A stretch of DNA of 64,000 bases, taken from Lentisphaerae bacterium GWF2_49_21. Lineage in GTDB: Bacteria > Verrucomicrobiota > Lentisphaeria > Victivallales > GWF2-50-93. The notes beneath the pieces were generated by a model, which saw nothing but the letters and a program-made list of their open reading frames with translations, was not told the DNA's origin and did no database searches. The stretch lies in contig MHBH01000040.1 of NCBI GenBank assembly GCA_001804805.1, forward strand, positions 119,529-183,528. The letters run 5' to 3'. Positions within the stretch are counted from its first letter, which is position 1. Every line of letters starts with the position of its first letter. This document shows, piece by piece, positions 35,906 to 45,353 of the stretch. The position numbers were made by a program, and so were the translations under genes.

Positions 35906-36049
35906 TTTTTCTGATAAATTTCCTTTATGGGCCTTTGTAGAAAGCAAAACTGACCTTTTGGCATAAGAATATTGACTTCCAGGCTTTTTAATGTTCTATT
36001 TTGTAGTGATTCCTTAATCACTGTCTAAATACTATTCTTGAGAACGCCT

Positions 36050-37795
36050 ATGTTTGTTAAAAGAAAAGTTGACACAGAAAACCTACTCCATTTAATAAAA
36101 AAATACCCTATCACCTTTTTAGCCGGACCGAGAAGATGCGGAAAGTCAACACTTGCAAAAAGCATAGACCATAGCAGATTCTATTCTTTGTCTGATTCGA
36201 GAGAAGCCGATATCTTCATAGATTTCTGCAAAAAGCAACCACGAACAAAAGGAGTTGTTGTTGTTGACGAAATTCAATCGTGCCCTGATTCTCTGCCATT
36301 TATAAGACAATGGATTGATGCACGCCCAACCACTAAGCTTCTTCTTCTAGGATCTGCGCCTTACATTGCTGGGAATAATTTGAATCGTCAATTATGTGGC
36401 CGAATGGCTGTATACCAAATTGGAGGTTTTACATTACAAGATATTGGCATGGAGAATATTTCGAGGCATTGGTTACGTGGAGGCTTTCCAGAGTCTTATC
36501 TTGCTCAAAATGAAGAAGATAGTTTTGCATGGAGAAAGGAATACATTTCTGCATATCCCCACACTGTTCTAGAGAGAGAATCAACAGGACTTTCTCAACA
36601 TGTAATAGAATCACTAATAAGATCTTCCCCACGCTATACCGGAAGAATGTTAAGCTTTTCTAACCTATCACATAATCTTGGTGTCCCAATAGTTACACTC
36701 CAACAATATTTCAATCTTCTTTCAGCAAGCGGTATTGTTAGGCTAATAAATCCCTTTGTAAAATCAGCAAGCACTACTCTTCGCAAGCTCCCAAAATTAT
36801 ACATGAGGGATTCTGGTCTGCTCACCTGTCTATCATGTGTTAAATCAGAAGAATCCCTCGAAAAACATGAACTGGCTCCCTTTATATGGGAGTCTTATAT
36901 TATGGAATCTATGGCACTTTCCTTAAGCCATAAACACATTGACATTTCATACTGGACTGATAGAACTGGCAATGAGATTGATGCCGTATGGAAAGAAAAA
37001 GATCACTTCTTTGGCATAAATATTAAGTATAATCCCAAACCTCATATTAAAGAGTGCATGATTGAGAAAGCAATCAATACTATAGGATTATCTCACCTTT
37101 GGGTACTAAGTCGTGGAAATGAAACACTTAAGTTATCAAATAATACTACTGTAATACCTATTAAGAAATTCCTGTCAGGCCAGATGAAACCTGGTTCTTC
37201 AACAGCTGCATCTAATAAACTGCCAAAATTATCTCTAAAAGCAAAACAGGTCTTTATTTCCTATTGCCATCGCGATGACATTTTTGTAAATAAGCTGGTT
37301 CCGATTTTAGAATCCTCAAAAATAAATGTAATAATAGATCATAAAACCCTTCGCCTTGGTGATAAAATTGAAGAATTTATCAAGAAGGCTGTTCGAAACA
37401 CAGAATGGACCATTCTTATTGTTTCAGAAAATAGCATTAAATCCCCATGGGTCATGGCAGAATTTCTTGAGACTGTTTTTTTTGAAAAATTTACCAACCA
37501 ATCTCGCCTCATCCCAATATGTCTTGACAAATCCATTTTTAATCCTGATTTACCAATAGAAATAGATAAAGAACTTGAGATAAAAATCGCTGAGGTTGAT
37601 GACCGGATTAGAACAGCATTGGACAGGAAAATGGGGCTTGACCCATTTGTTAATGTCCGGGACAGACTTCGTATCTTGCAATTCAATGTAGGCAAAGCAG
37701 TCGAAAGACTTTCTTCTGTATTGATGGGGGACTTCTCTGATCCTAAACTCTTTAATCATGAAATAAAGAAAATTTTAAATGCTTTACAAAAATAA
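36050..37795 (+). CDS. AAA ATPase (DUF4143 type) fused to C-terminal TIR domain
   Basis: The 581-residue protein joins two parts. The N-terminal AAA_14 ATPase has P-loop GPRRCGKST (26-34) and Walker B VVVVDEIQS (69-77). A DUF4143-like region (about 190-350) follows, with a nuclease-like strand pattern near TGNEIDAVWKEKDHFFGINIKY. From about residue 400 there is a TIR domain: KQVFISYCHRDD, ILIVSENSIKSPWVMAEFLE, with Glu in WVMAE at the catalytic position of NAD-cleaving TIRs. It is AT-rich compared with housekeeping genes. TTG at 36038 gives four more residues, but the ATG at 36050 has GAGAA upstream. It lies directly ahead of hsdR on the same strand and is probably a defence sensor-effector. 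Confidence 0.85.
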   Translation: MFVKRKVDTENLLHLIKKYPITFLAGPRRCGKSTLAKSIDHSRFYSLSDSREADIFIDFCKKQPRTKGVVVVDEIQSCPDSLPFIRQWIDARPTTKLLLLGSAPYIAGNNLNRQLCGRMAVYQIGGFTLQDIGMENISRHWLRGGFPESYLAQNEEDSFAWRKEYISAYPHTVLERESTGLSQHVIESLIRSSPRYTGRMLSFSNLSHNLGVPIVTLQQYFNLLSASGIVRLINPFVKSASTTLRKLPKLYMRDSGLLTCLSCVKSEESLEKHELAPFIWESYIMESMALSLSHKHIDISYWTDRTGNEIDAVWKEKDHFFGINIKYNPKPHIKECMIEKAINTIGLSHLWVLSRGNETLKLSNNTTVIPIKKFLSGQMKPGSSTAASNKLPKLSLKAKQVFISYCHRDDIFVNKLVPILESSKINVIIDHKTLRLGDKIEEFIKKAVRNTEWTILIVSENSIKSPWVMAEFLETVFFEKFTNQSRLIPICLDKSIFNPDLPIEIDKELEIKIAEVDDRIRTALDRKMGLDPFVNVRDRLRILQFNVGKAVERLSSVLMGDFSDPKLFNHEIKKILNALQK

Positions 37796-37892
37796 GCGAT
37801 TAAGCGGATAGAGATAATATCCGTCTTTGTAAATCTCTTATAAAGTTGAGTTTATTTTTTAAAATCTTCTTATTTTGCAGGAATAATAAAAA

Positions 37893-40574
37893 ATGTCCGA
37901 AAGCGAATGGAAAACCCGAAAGAATAGGATTGATGCCCAGCTAAAGGCGTTGGGCTGGAATATTATACACTCAAAGAACGTCAAGGATACCTCCCTCCTT
38001 TCCCATCATGCCGTAGAAGAATACCCCACTGACAACGGACCGGCGGATTATGCCCTGTTCGTAAACGGCGTATTGCTTGGGATACTGGAGGCAAAAAAAG
38101 TTGGCGTAAATCCTCAGAACGTCTTGGAACAGGCAAAGCGGTATGCTTCCGGATGTAAAGCAACTATAGGCTCATGGAACAGTTTCAAAGTTCCTTTCCT
38201 CTACTCTTCGAATGGAACTCAGATCTGGTTTGCCGATGTCCGCGAAGACACCTACTATGCAAGGGAACTTCTCCATTTCCATACATGCGGTGCGCTCAAG
38301 GAGATGTTCGAAAAGGATTACAAAGCCTGTAAGAAGTGGCTGGGGAGTACCCCAAACGAGATAGAAATGCTCCGTCCCTACCAAAAAGATGCCATTTCCG
38401 CCGTAGAGAAGGGATTAATTGAGAACAAGCGCCTGATGATGCTTGCAATGGCCACTGGCACAGGCAAGACCTTTACCACCGTTTCAATGGTCTATCGCCT
38501 TATAAAGTCCGGATATGCCCGTAGGATACTGTTCCTTGTTGATAGGCGAGCCTTGGCAGCTCAGGCTTCACAGGCCTTTGCCTCGTTCATCACCCCGAGT
38601 AGAAACAAGTTCAATCAGGAATACGAGGTGTTCAGCCAGCGCTTCCAGAAGGAGGATTTCGAGGAAGGGGAAAAGTTTGATATCCAGGTCATGCCAAATG
38701 AATATCTGACCGCCCCTAATGCCGCACATACCTTCGTCTATGTCTCAACCATACAGCGGATGGCTATCAACCTCTTCGGTCGTGAAGGTTCATTTGCCCA
38801 GGATCCGAGCGATCCGGACTTTGACGAGGAAGCCAACAGGCTGGATATACCCATTCATGCCTTTGATATCATAATAGCCGACGAATGCCATAGAGGGTAT
38901 ACGTCCAAGGATATGAATATCTGGCGGGCGGTTCTTAACCATTTCGACGCAATTAAAGTCGGTCTTACTGCAACTCCCGCCTCACACACCGTTGCCTATT
39001 TCGGATATCCTATTTACCGATATGCCTATGATCAGGCGGTTCTTGAAGGATTCTTGGCGGATTATCAGGCAGTAAAAATCAAATCAGACGTAAGGATCAA
39101 AGGCATATTTCTCAAGGAAGGCGAGATGGTAGGTCTCAAGAATCCAGAAACAGGGAAAGAGCTTATTGACGAGTTGGAAGATGAAAGGGAGTTCGATTCG
39201 GAAGACGTTGAAAGAAAGATTACATCTCCCGACAGCAACCGTAAGATTATTGAGGAAATCGCCAAATATGCCCATGCCCATGAAAAGGAAACTGGGAGAT
39301 TCCCGAAAATTCTGATATTCGCTGTAAATGATATTTCCCATATTTCCCATGCCGACCAGATTGTTAAGATAGCCAGAGAAGTTTTCAACGAAGGAGATGA
39401 GTTTGTCCAGAAGATAACCGGCAGTCCTTCCGTTGACAGGCCTCTTGAGAAGATCCGCCGTTTCAGAAACCGTCCTTTGCCTTCGGTAGTCGTTACGGTG
39501 GACATGCTTTCCACAGGCGTTGATATACCTGCCCTTGAGTTCATAGTGTTCCTTCGTCCGGTCAAGTCCCGTATTCTTTGGACACAGATGCTCGGACGCG
39601 GTACACGGAAATGCTCTGACATAGGCAAGAAGTATTTCACTATCTTTGACTGCTTCGATGGAACGCTTATCGAATATTTCAAAGATTCTACCGATTTTGT
39701 CATTGCCCTTGATGAGTCCGGAGAAACGATAACCATAGGTCAAATCATTGACAATATCTGGAACAACGTGGAGCGGGATTACAATATCAGAAGACTTATC
39801 AAACGCCTGCGCAGGGTTGCCGATAAAATGAGCGCAAAGGCCCGTAAGGATTTCTCAGCCTTTATCCCCGATGGCGACATGGGCAAGTTTGCCGACAACC
39901 TCAGGGACAATCTGAAAAGCAACTTCTCAGAAACCATGAAATTATTGAGAAATAAAGAATTTCAGGATCTTCTGGAAAACTATGAACGTGCCAAGAATCC
40001 CTTTTATGTCGCTTATGATACGAAGGACGAAGTTTCTTCGGAAATGGTCTTCAGGATCGGGAACAAGCAATTCAAGCCAGTCGATTACTTAACTGCCTTC
40101 TCCGAGTTCATCCATGCTAACAAGGAAAAAATAGATGCCCTTTCGATCCTTTTTAAGAATCCTCGAAAATGGAATACAAAGGCTTTGAGGGAGATCAGGG
40201 AAGTTCTGGATAAAAATTCTTTCCATGAGGACAATATCCGCAGCGCCCATACGCTTTCAGGACACAAGGCAATGGCTGATATCATCTCCTTGGTGAAAAA
40301 TGCAGATAATACCAAAAACCCGTTATTTACCGCAGAAGAACGTGTTGACAAGACACTTTCAGAAATATTTTCCACTCATTCCTTCAATACTGAACAAAAG
40401 AAATGGTTCGGATATATACGCGCCCATCTGGTTGCGAACCTCGCAATTGAAAAGGATAATTTCGACTTTGTACCAGTCTTGGAAAGACATGGAGGAATTG
40501 CAAGGGCCAGAAAAATATTCGGTCCCGAACTGGATTCCATCATCGAAGAGATTAACTTCAAGCTGGTAGCGTAA
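37893..40574 (+). CDS. hsdR: Type I restriction enzyme, R (translocase-nuclease) subunit
   Basis: HsdR pulls DNA past the bound enzyme and cuts it. The 893-residue protein starts with a PD-(D/E)xK nuclease (about 30-110; GPADYALFVNGVLLGILEAKK) and then has superfamily 2 helicase motifs: ATGTGKTFT (I), ADECHRG (II), LTATPAS (III), GVDIPALEF and LGRGTRK (VI). The C-terminal EcoEI-type helical region follows. It is the first gene of the hsdR-x-M-S-SIR2 run; the next gene starts at the base after its stop. Confidence 0.95.
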   Translation: MSESEWKTRKNRIDAQLKALGWNIIHSKNVKDTSLLSHHAVEEYPTDNGPADYALFVNGVLLGILEAKKVGVNPQNVLEQAKRYASGCKATIGSWNSFKVPFLYSSNGTQIWFADVREDTYYARELLHFHTCGALKEMFEKDYKACKKWLGSTPNEIEMLRPYQKDAISAVEKGLIENKRLMMLAMATGTGKTFTTVSMVYRLIKSGYARRILFLVDRRALAAQASQAFASFITPSRNKFNQEYEVFSQRFQKEDFEEGEKFDIQVMPNEYLTAPNAAHTFVYVSTIQRMAINLFGREGSFAQDPSDPDFDEEANRLDIPIHAFDIIIADECHRGYTSKDMNIWRAVLNHFDAIKVGLTATPASHTVAYFGYPIYRYAYDQAVLEGFLADYQAVKIKSDVRIKGIFLKEGEMVGLKNPETGKELIDELEDEREFDSEDVERKITSPDSNRKIIEEIAKYAHAHEKETGRFPKILIFAVNDISHISHADQIVKIAREVFNEGDEFVQKITGSPSVDRPLEKIRRFRNRPLPSVVVTVDMLSTGVDIPALEFIVFLRPVKSRILWTQMLGRGTRKCSDIGKKYFTIFDCFDGTLIEYFKDSTDFVIALDESGETITIGQIIDNIWNNVERDYNIRRLIKRLRRVADKMSAKARKDFSAFIPDGDMGKFADNLRDNLKSNFSETMKLLRNKEFQDLLENYERAKNPFYVAYDTKDEVSSEMVFRIGNKQFKPVDYLTAFSEFIHANKEKIDALSILFKNPRKWNTKALREIREVLDKNSFHEDNIRSAHTLSGHKAMADIISLVKNADNTKNPLFTAEERVDKTLSEIFSTHSFNTEQKKWFGYIRAHLVANLAIEKDNFDFVPVLERHGGIARARKIFGPELDSIIEEINFKLVA

Positions 40575-41039
40575 ATGAAATACCGACATTCAGCGGGTTT
40601 TGGTAAAAGAATTGAGTTCTACATTATTGGGCTCATGCTGAAGGAAGGATTGGACTTGTATATTCCTTTGGTTGACGACAATGCCATTGATGCGATTGTA
40701 AGAAAAGCGGACGGTTCTTTTGTCGAAGTTCAGATAAAAGCCAGATCAAAAGATATCCTTTTTGGAGACGGAGCCCTCTTTTCCGCGATTCCTCACGAAT
40801 ACAGGAGAAATTATTGGTTTGTGTTTTATGCTGAACGGCTTGATGCAATTTTAATAATGTCTTCAAGGGATTTTATAAAGGAGTCTGTCCAAAACAAGAC
40901 CGGCAAGAATAAAGGTCTCAGGAGTATTTGGTTCAACGGAAAAAACACAAAGGAACATAAAGAATATATTAAAGATCGCTTCAGCAAATATGTTGTAACA
41001 GATTTTTCAAGAATCTTGAACGATAACCCTGACAAGTAG
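40575..41039 (+). CDS. Small PD-(D/E)xK nuclease-like protein inside the restriction operon
   Basis: The 154-residue protein has the core of a small endonuclease-fold domain: YIPLVDDNAIDAIV (acid) followed by GSFVEVQIKAR (E-x-Q-x-K variant of the E-x-K motif). The early FGKRIEFYIIGLMLKEG resembles DUF4365-type proteins. The start codon follows the hsdR stop with no spacing and hsdM follows 17 bp later, so it is embedded in the operon. It could be a nuclease accessory or a degenerate scaffold. It is not needed in known type I enzymes. Confidence 0.65.
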   Translation: MKYRHSAGFGKRIEFYIIGLMLKEGLDLYIPLVDDNAIDAIVRKADGSFVEVQIKARSKDILFGDGALFSAIPHEYRRNYWFVFYAERLDAILIMSSRDFIKESVQNKTGKNKGLRSIWFNGKNTKEHKEYIKDRFSKYVVTDFSRILNDNPDK

Positions 41040-41056
41040 ACATCAAAGGAGATTCC

Positions 41057-42454
41057 ATGTCCGATATTGTCAATAAGCTCTGGGGAATGTGCCACACCCT
41101 AAGGCATGATGGTGTTGATTATGGCGACTATATAGAACAGCTTACTTATCTGCTATTTCTAAAAATGGCGGATGAAAGAAGTGTTGAACTGCCCAAGAAC
41201 TGCGATTGGGATACACTTAAAAGCAAATCCGGCATAGAACTTACAGACCATTATCTGATGGTATTGCAGAAGCTCCGCGATGCAAAAGGATTACTTGGCG
41301 ACATATTCACACAGGCTATGCCAAAGTTCAATAATCCGGTTAATCTAAAAAAAATCATTGCGATGATTGATGCAGAAGATTGGTCTTCTCTTGATATTGA
41401 TATAAAGGCAGCAGCATTTGAAGGACTGTTGGAAAAATCGGCAAGCGAAGGGAAAAAAGGGACTGGTTCAATTTATACTCCAAGAGTTTTAATAAAATCA
41501 ATTGTTAAACTGATACAACCTGATCCTATCGCAAACAAGGAAATGAAAATCTGCGATCCCGCATGTGGGACTGGTGGTTTTCTCGTCTGCTCCTATGAAT
41601 GGCTTCTCCAGAAGACTAAAGGGGCAATCCCTGTTGATGAGGTAAAGAGAATTAAGGAAAAGACCTATTACGGACAGGATCTTTTAGCTCGTTCTCGCAG
41701 GCTTGCGCTAATGAACCTTTTCCTGCATGGCCTTAAACCAACCATTTATCTTGGCGATACCATCTATGAACCGGACAGAAGGGAAAGATATGATGTTATC
41801 CTAACCAATCCACCCTTCGGTACCAAGGGGGCTGGACAGGCCCCTACCCGTGATGACTTCACCATTTCGACCTCAAATAAACAGCTTAATTTCGTTCAGC
41901 ATGTCCTGACAATTTTAAAAAAAGGCGGAAGGGCTGCTATTGTTCTTCCCGACAACTGTCTTTTTGAAGATAAAGCTGGTGAAGTATTTGAGATCGTCAT
42001 GGCAGACTGCAATGTTCATACGATCCTCCGGCTCCCTCGCGGAACCTTTGTCCCTTATGCCAACGCCCAAGCAAATGTGATTTTCCTGCAAAAGGGAAGC
42101 CCAACAGAAAAGGTGTGGATTTACGATTGCCGTTCCAATATTCCAGGTTGCACCAAGAAGGATCGGCCTCTGACAGCAGATATGTTCACTGACTTTGAGA
42201 AATGTTATGGCAAAGATCCGAACGGCACAAGTAAGAGGGAAGACCAAGGGGAGACAGGACGTTTCCGCTCATTCACCATCAACGATATCAAGGAACGTGG
42301 ATATAAACTGGATATCAAATGGCTGAAAGATGATACGTTGGACGATCCTAATGACCTTCCGGAACCAACCGACCTTATTGCTGAAGCGGTGACTGAACTT
42401 GAAGCCGTTGTGGACGAACTCAACGAAATTACTGTCATGCTCGGGAGGGAATGA
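41057..42454 (+). CDS. hsdM: Type I DNA methyltransferase, M subunit
   Basis: HsdM methylates adenine at the target. The 465-residue protein has the helical N-terminal domain (about 1-130), GSIYTPRVLIKSIV, the AdoMet motif CDPACGTGGFLV, and the catalytic TNPPFG. The C-terminal helix would contact HsdS. AAAGGAGA precedes the ATG. Its stop overlaps the hsdS start (ATGA), so the two subunits are produced together. Confidence 0.95.
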   Translation: MSDIVNKLWGMCHTLRHDGVDYGDYIEQLTYLLFLKMADERSVELPKNCDWDTLKSKSGIELTDHYLMVLQKLRDAKGLLGDIFTQAMPKFNNPVNLKKIIAMIDAEDWSSLDIDIKAAAFEGLLEKSASEGKKGTGSIYTPRVLIKSIVKLIQPDPIANKEMKICDPACGTGGFLVCSYEWLLQKTKGAIPVDEVKRIKEKTYYGQDLLARSRRLALMNLFLHGLKPTIYLGDTIYEPDRRERYDVILTNPPFGTKGAGQAPTRDDFTISTSNKQLNFVQHVLTILKKGGRAAIVLPDNCLFEDKAGEVFEIVMADCNVHTILRLPRGTFVPYANAQANVIFLQKGSPTEKVWIYDCRSNIPGCTKKDRPLTADMFTDFEKCYGKDPNGTSKREDQGETGRFRSFTINDIKERGYKLDIKWLKDDTLDDPNDLPEPTDLIAEAVTELEAVVDELNEITVMLGRE

Positions 42455-43872
42455 TGGGAAGGGAACATTGGGTGGAAACATCACTCGGAAATGTCGGCGA
42501 GATAGTAACAGGAAATACGCCATCAAAAAGCAATACTGCGTTTTATGGTAAAGAGTATCCTTGGATAAAGCCCGATGAATTAGATAATGAAGAGTTTCTT
42601 TTTAGTAGTAAAGAAATGCTTTCATCATTAGGAGCTAAGCAAGCAAGAGTATTGCCTAAAAACTCAGTATTAGTTTCTTGTATTGGTAATCTTGGCAAGA
42701 TTGCGATTTCAGGTAAAGAATTAGCAACGAATCAACAAATTAATTCAATCATTTTTAAAGACAGCATAGTAGACTATAAATTTGGGTTTCACTACATAAA
42801 GACAATTAAGGAATTACTCTACCAATATGCTTCTACAACTACGTTACCTATAATAAACAAATCCAAATTTAGCAACATTCCTTTTCCTCTCCCACCTCTT
42901 AACGAACAAAAGCGCATAGTAGAAAAGCTTGATGCCATTCTGCCGAAGGTGAAGAGTGCGAAGGCACGGCTGGACAAGATTCCCAGCATCCTCAAGAAAT
43001 TCCGTCAGAGCGTCCTGTCCGCCGCCTGCTCCGGCAAACTGACCGAGGATTGGAGGGAAGGGTATCCTAACTTGGAAAATGGTGATACTATCTACACCCG
43101 AACAAAATCGTTTAACAAATCTACCAATATTGAATATATGGAAAATGAGTTTGGGTGGTTCACCACCAAAGCAGAAAATATAACCAGTAGAATAACCAAA
43201 GGGACAACCCCTAAATCAGGAGACATCCATGCAAATGGACCAATACCATACTTGAAGGTGTATAACATTGTTGATCAATCAATCAACTTTCATTATAAGT
43301 CGCAATATGTCAGCAAGGAAACACATAAAGGATTTTTGCAAAGATCAATTATTTATCCGGGCGATGTTCTCATGAATATTGTTGGCCCTCCTTTAGGAAA
43401 AGTCGCCATTACTCCAGATGAATTTGAAGAATGGAACATTAACCAAGCTATCGCTTATTTTCGACCAATAAAAGAACTTATAATCTCCGAATATTTATAT
43501 ATAGTTCTATGCGATGGGAAGCCAATACAAGAAATATCCAAAGAGTTTAGAGGTAGCGCAGGGCAACAGAATATTTCTTTAGAACAATCAAGAAACTTTT
43601 TAATTCCTATACCTTCACTCGAAGAACAATATGAAATCGTTCGCCGCGTCGAAAACCTCTTTGCCCTTGCCGATTCCCTGGAATCCAAATACAAGAAGGC
43701 AATGGAACGGGTAGATAAAATCGAACAGTCAGTCCTTGCCAAAGCCTTCCGTGGCGAACTCGTCGAACCCGATCCCAGCGACGAACCCGCCTCCGAGCTG
43801 CTGAAACGGATAATAGAGGAAAAGGCGAAACTGATGGTTGGTAATAAATATCGTAAAAAACCATTGAGGTAA
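42451..43872 (+). CDS. hsdS: Type I restriction specificity subunit
   Basis: HsdS sets the DNA target. The 473-residue protein has two target recognition domains (about 5-150 and 225-395). Two conserved helical spacers are present: LPPLNEQKRIVEKLDAILP to RQSVLSAACSGKL, and IPSLEEQYEIVRRVENLFALA to QSVLAKAFRGEL. The recognition domains are clearly richer in AT than the spacer helices, as expected for modules swapped between strains. The target cannot be predicted by eye. Confidence 0.93.
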   Translation: MMGREHWVETSLGNVGEIVTGNTPSKSNTAFYGKEYPWIKPDELDNEEFLFSSKEMLSSLGAKQARVLPKNSVLVSCIGNLGKIAISGKELATNQQINSIIFKDSIVDYKFGFHYIKTIKELLYQYASTTTLPIINKSKFSNIPFPLPPLNEQKRIVEKLDAILPKVKSAKARLDKIPSILKKFRQSVLSAACSGKLTEDWREGYPNLENGDTIYTRTKSFNKSTNIEYMENEFGWFTTKAENITSRITKGTTPKSGDIHANGPIPYLKVYNIVDQSINFHYKSQYVSKETHKGFLQRSIIYPGDVLMNIVGPPLGKVAITPDEFEEWNINQAIAYFRPIKELIISEYLYIVLCDGKPIQEISKEFRGSAGQQNISLEQSRNFLIPIPSLEEQYEIVRRVENLFALADSLESKYKKAMERVDKIEQSVLAKAFRGELVEPDPSDEPASELLKRIIEEKAKLMVGNKYRKKPLR

Positions 43873-43875
43873 ACA

Positions 43876-44796
43876 ATGTCTACTCTTTCAAAAATAGATA
43901 TTTATTCTGAAAAGACCGTTTTCATTTTTGGGGCTGGCGCAAGCAACCCATATGGGTTTCCTCTCGGACCGCAACTGAAGAATGATATTTTAAATTACCA
44001 CGACTTAAATGTGATGAAATATTTTAACGCTAATTCAAATATGAAAAATCTCATGCCTGAATTTAAAAATGCATTGCGTGATGGAGACTATGAAACTATA
44101 GACTATTTTTTAGGACGTAAAAAGAAATTTCGAGAGTTAGGCGCATTTTATATTGTTACTGTAATCGGATTGAAGGAGAGTCAGTCTTCCCTGTTCCCGC
44201 AGCGGGATTTATATGCCGATATCTTTTATATGCTCAATGTTGAATCCGACTCAACAGAAATACCGCCTATAAGCATTATATCGCTAAACTATGACAGATC
44301 ATTAGAACACTTTATGGAACATAATGTTAAAGTTAATTGTCACGACGAGATTGAGAGTCATGCGCTTCAAAAGGTCAAAAAACTCCCGATTATTCATGCT
44401 CATGGTTCTTTTGGTGATATATCTATCGTCCCATATGGAAAAGTAGAAGATGCAAAGTCGGTACATGCAGCAGTTAACAAGATTAAAATTGTCTCTGACA
44501 AGCTTGATGATTCAAAGGAATTTCAAGAAGCTCAAAGAATCATATCTGAGGCTGTAAATATTATTTTTCTCGGTTTTGGCTATCATCCCACCACTTTGAA
44601 AGCATTATTTTCCTCCTGTGATATTAATACAAAGCATATTTATGGTACTGCTAAGAATTTGCCGGCGGAAAGAAAATCGGAAGTACAGCAGTTTTTTAGT
44701 GATAAAATATGGCTTGGAAAAGAAAATCAGGATTGCTCTTCTTTCCTTAATGATCCTGAAATTGGGCTTGGCAAACAAATCATTAAGAAACAATGA
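43876..44796 (+). CDS. SIR2-like NAD-binding defence protein
   Basis: The 306-residue protein has the SIR2 core: the NAD loop VFIFGAGASNPYGFPLG near the N-terminus, the SLNYDRSLE motif with the conserved Asn and Asp, and the catalytic histidine in IIHAHGSFG. The later strand IIFLGFGYHP completes the fold. SIR2 proteins in phage defence (Thoeris ThsA, DSR) deplete NAD. Deacetylases have zinc cysteines, which are absent here. It starts three bases after hsdS, so it belongs to the restriction operon. It has no extra effector domain, so its trigger may be the restriction complex. Confidence 0.8.
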   Translation: MSTLSKIDIYSEKTVFIFGAGASNPYGFPLGPQLKNDILNYHDLNVMKYFNANSNMKNLMPEFKNALRDGDYETIDYFLGRKKKFRELGAFYIVTVIGLKESQSSLFPQRDLYADIFYMLNVESDSTEIPPISIISLNYDRSLEHFMEHNVKVNCHDEIESHALQKVKKLPIIHAHGSFGDISIVPYGKVEDAKSVHAAVNKIKIVSDKLDDSKEFQEAQRIISEAVNIIFLGFGYHPTTLKALFSSCDINTKHIYGTAKNLPAERKSEVQQFFSDKIWLGKENQDCSSFLNDPEIGLGKQIIKKQ

Positions 44797-44814
44797 GGAA
44801 ATAAATCATATTTA

Positions 44815-45306
44815 ATGAAATTCTCCTCTTTGACAAGCGAAGATCCTGAATATCCGGATGTCACGAACATCCAGCTCGAACTCTGGCGATTGGCGGTTGT
44901 AAAATATGAGGAAATCAAAGATCATTCAGAAGAAGTAGTTTTAAAAAAGTCTGATTTCATTGTTTTGGCATCTGTTACCTTAATCCTTGCTGGTTCCAGC
45001 CTGACACAGCTTGTCGGGCAAAATGCGATATTCGCAGGAAGCAGAGTCCCTTCTCCGGCTGATGAACTTGAAAAACAACTCAGGAAGACAAGTCCGGACC
45101 TTTGTGACAGGATTAAAGAATTTATTTTCTTCTACGACGACATTCGCCACTTCGGCAAGCCCAAACACACTAAAGTTGAGGCTTTGAATGAAAAGCTCCT
45201 TGCCCAATTTATGAAAGACATCCAGGAAGTATGGATTTTTTACCTGAACAAGGCTAATCTGCCAATCACAGAGGATTTCAAACACTCGTTCAAGCAGTCT
45301 GAGTAA
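44815..45306 (+). CDS. Unknown protein at the end of the defence operon
   Basis: The 163-residue protein has no recognised domain. It is mainly helical, with one moderately hydrophobic stretch (SDFIVLASVTLILAGSSLTQ, about 47-66) and a charged C-terminal half. It starts 18 bp after the SIR2-like gene and closes the run before the convergent rlmI-like gene. It may be a regulator or partner of the SIR2 protein. It contains one copy of the 13-bp palindrome at 45024-45036. Confidence 0.6.
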   Translation: MKFSSLTSEDPEYPDVTNIQLELWRLAVVKYEEIKDHSEEVVLKKSDFIVLASVTLILAGSSLTQLVGQNAIFAGSRVPSPADELEKQLRKTSPDLCDRIKEFIFFYDDIRHFGKPKHTKVEALNEKLLAQFMKDIQEVWIFYLNKANLPITEDFKHSFKQSE

Positions 45307-45353
45307 CTTATTAATAAATATTTATTCTACGTCTACGCTTCTCGGTGAAAGCT

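Noticed and set aside
35779..36021. An 80-residue minus-strand frame before the TIR-ATPase gene
   Set aside because: It runs through the poly-C tandem repeat (coding a glycine run), has no clear ribosome site, and its end resembles no protein I know. It may be a remnant.
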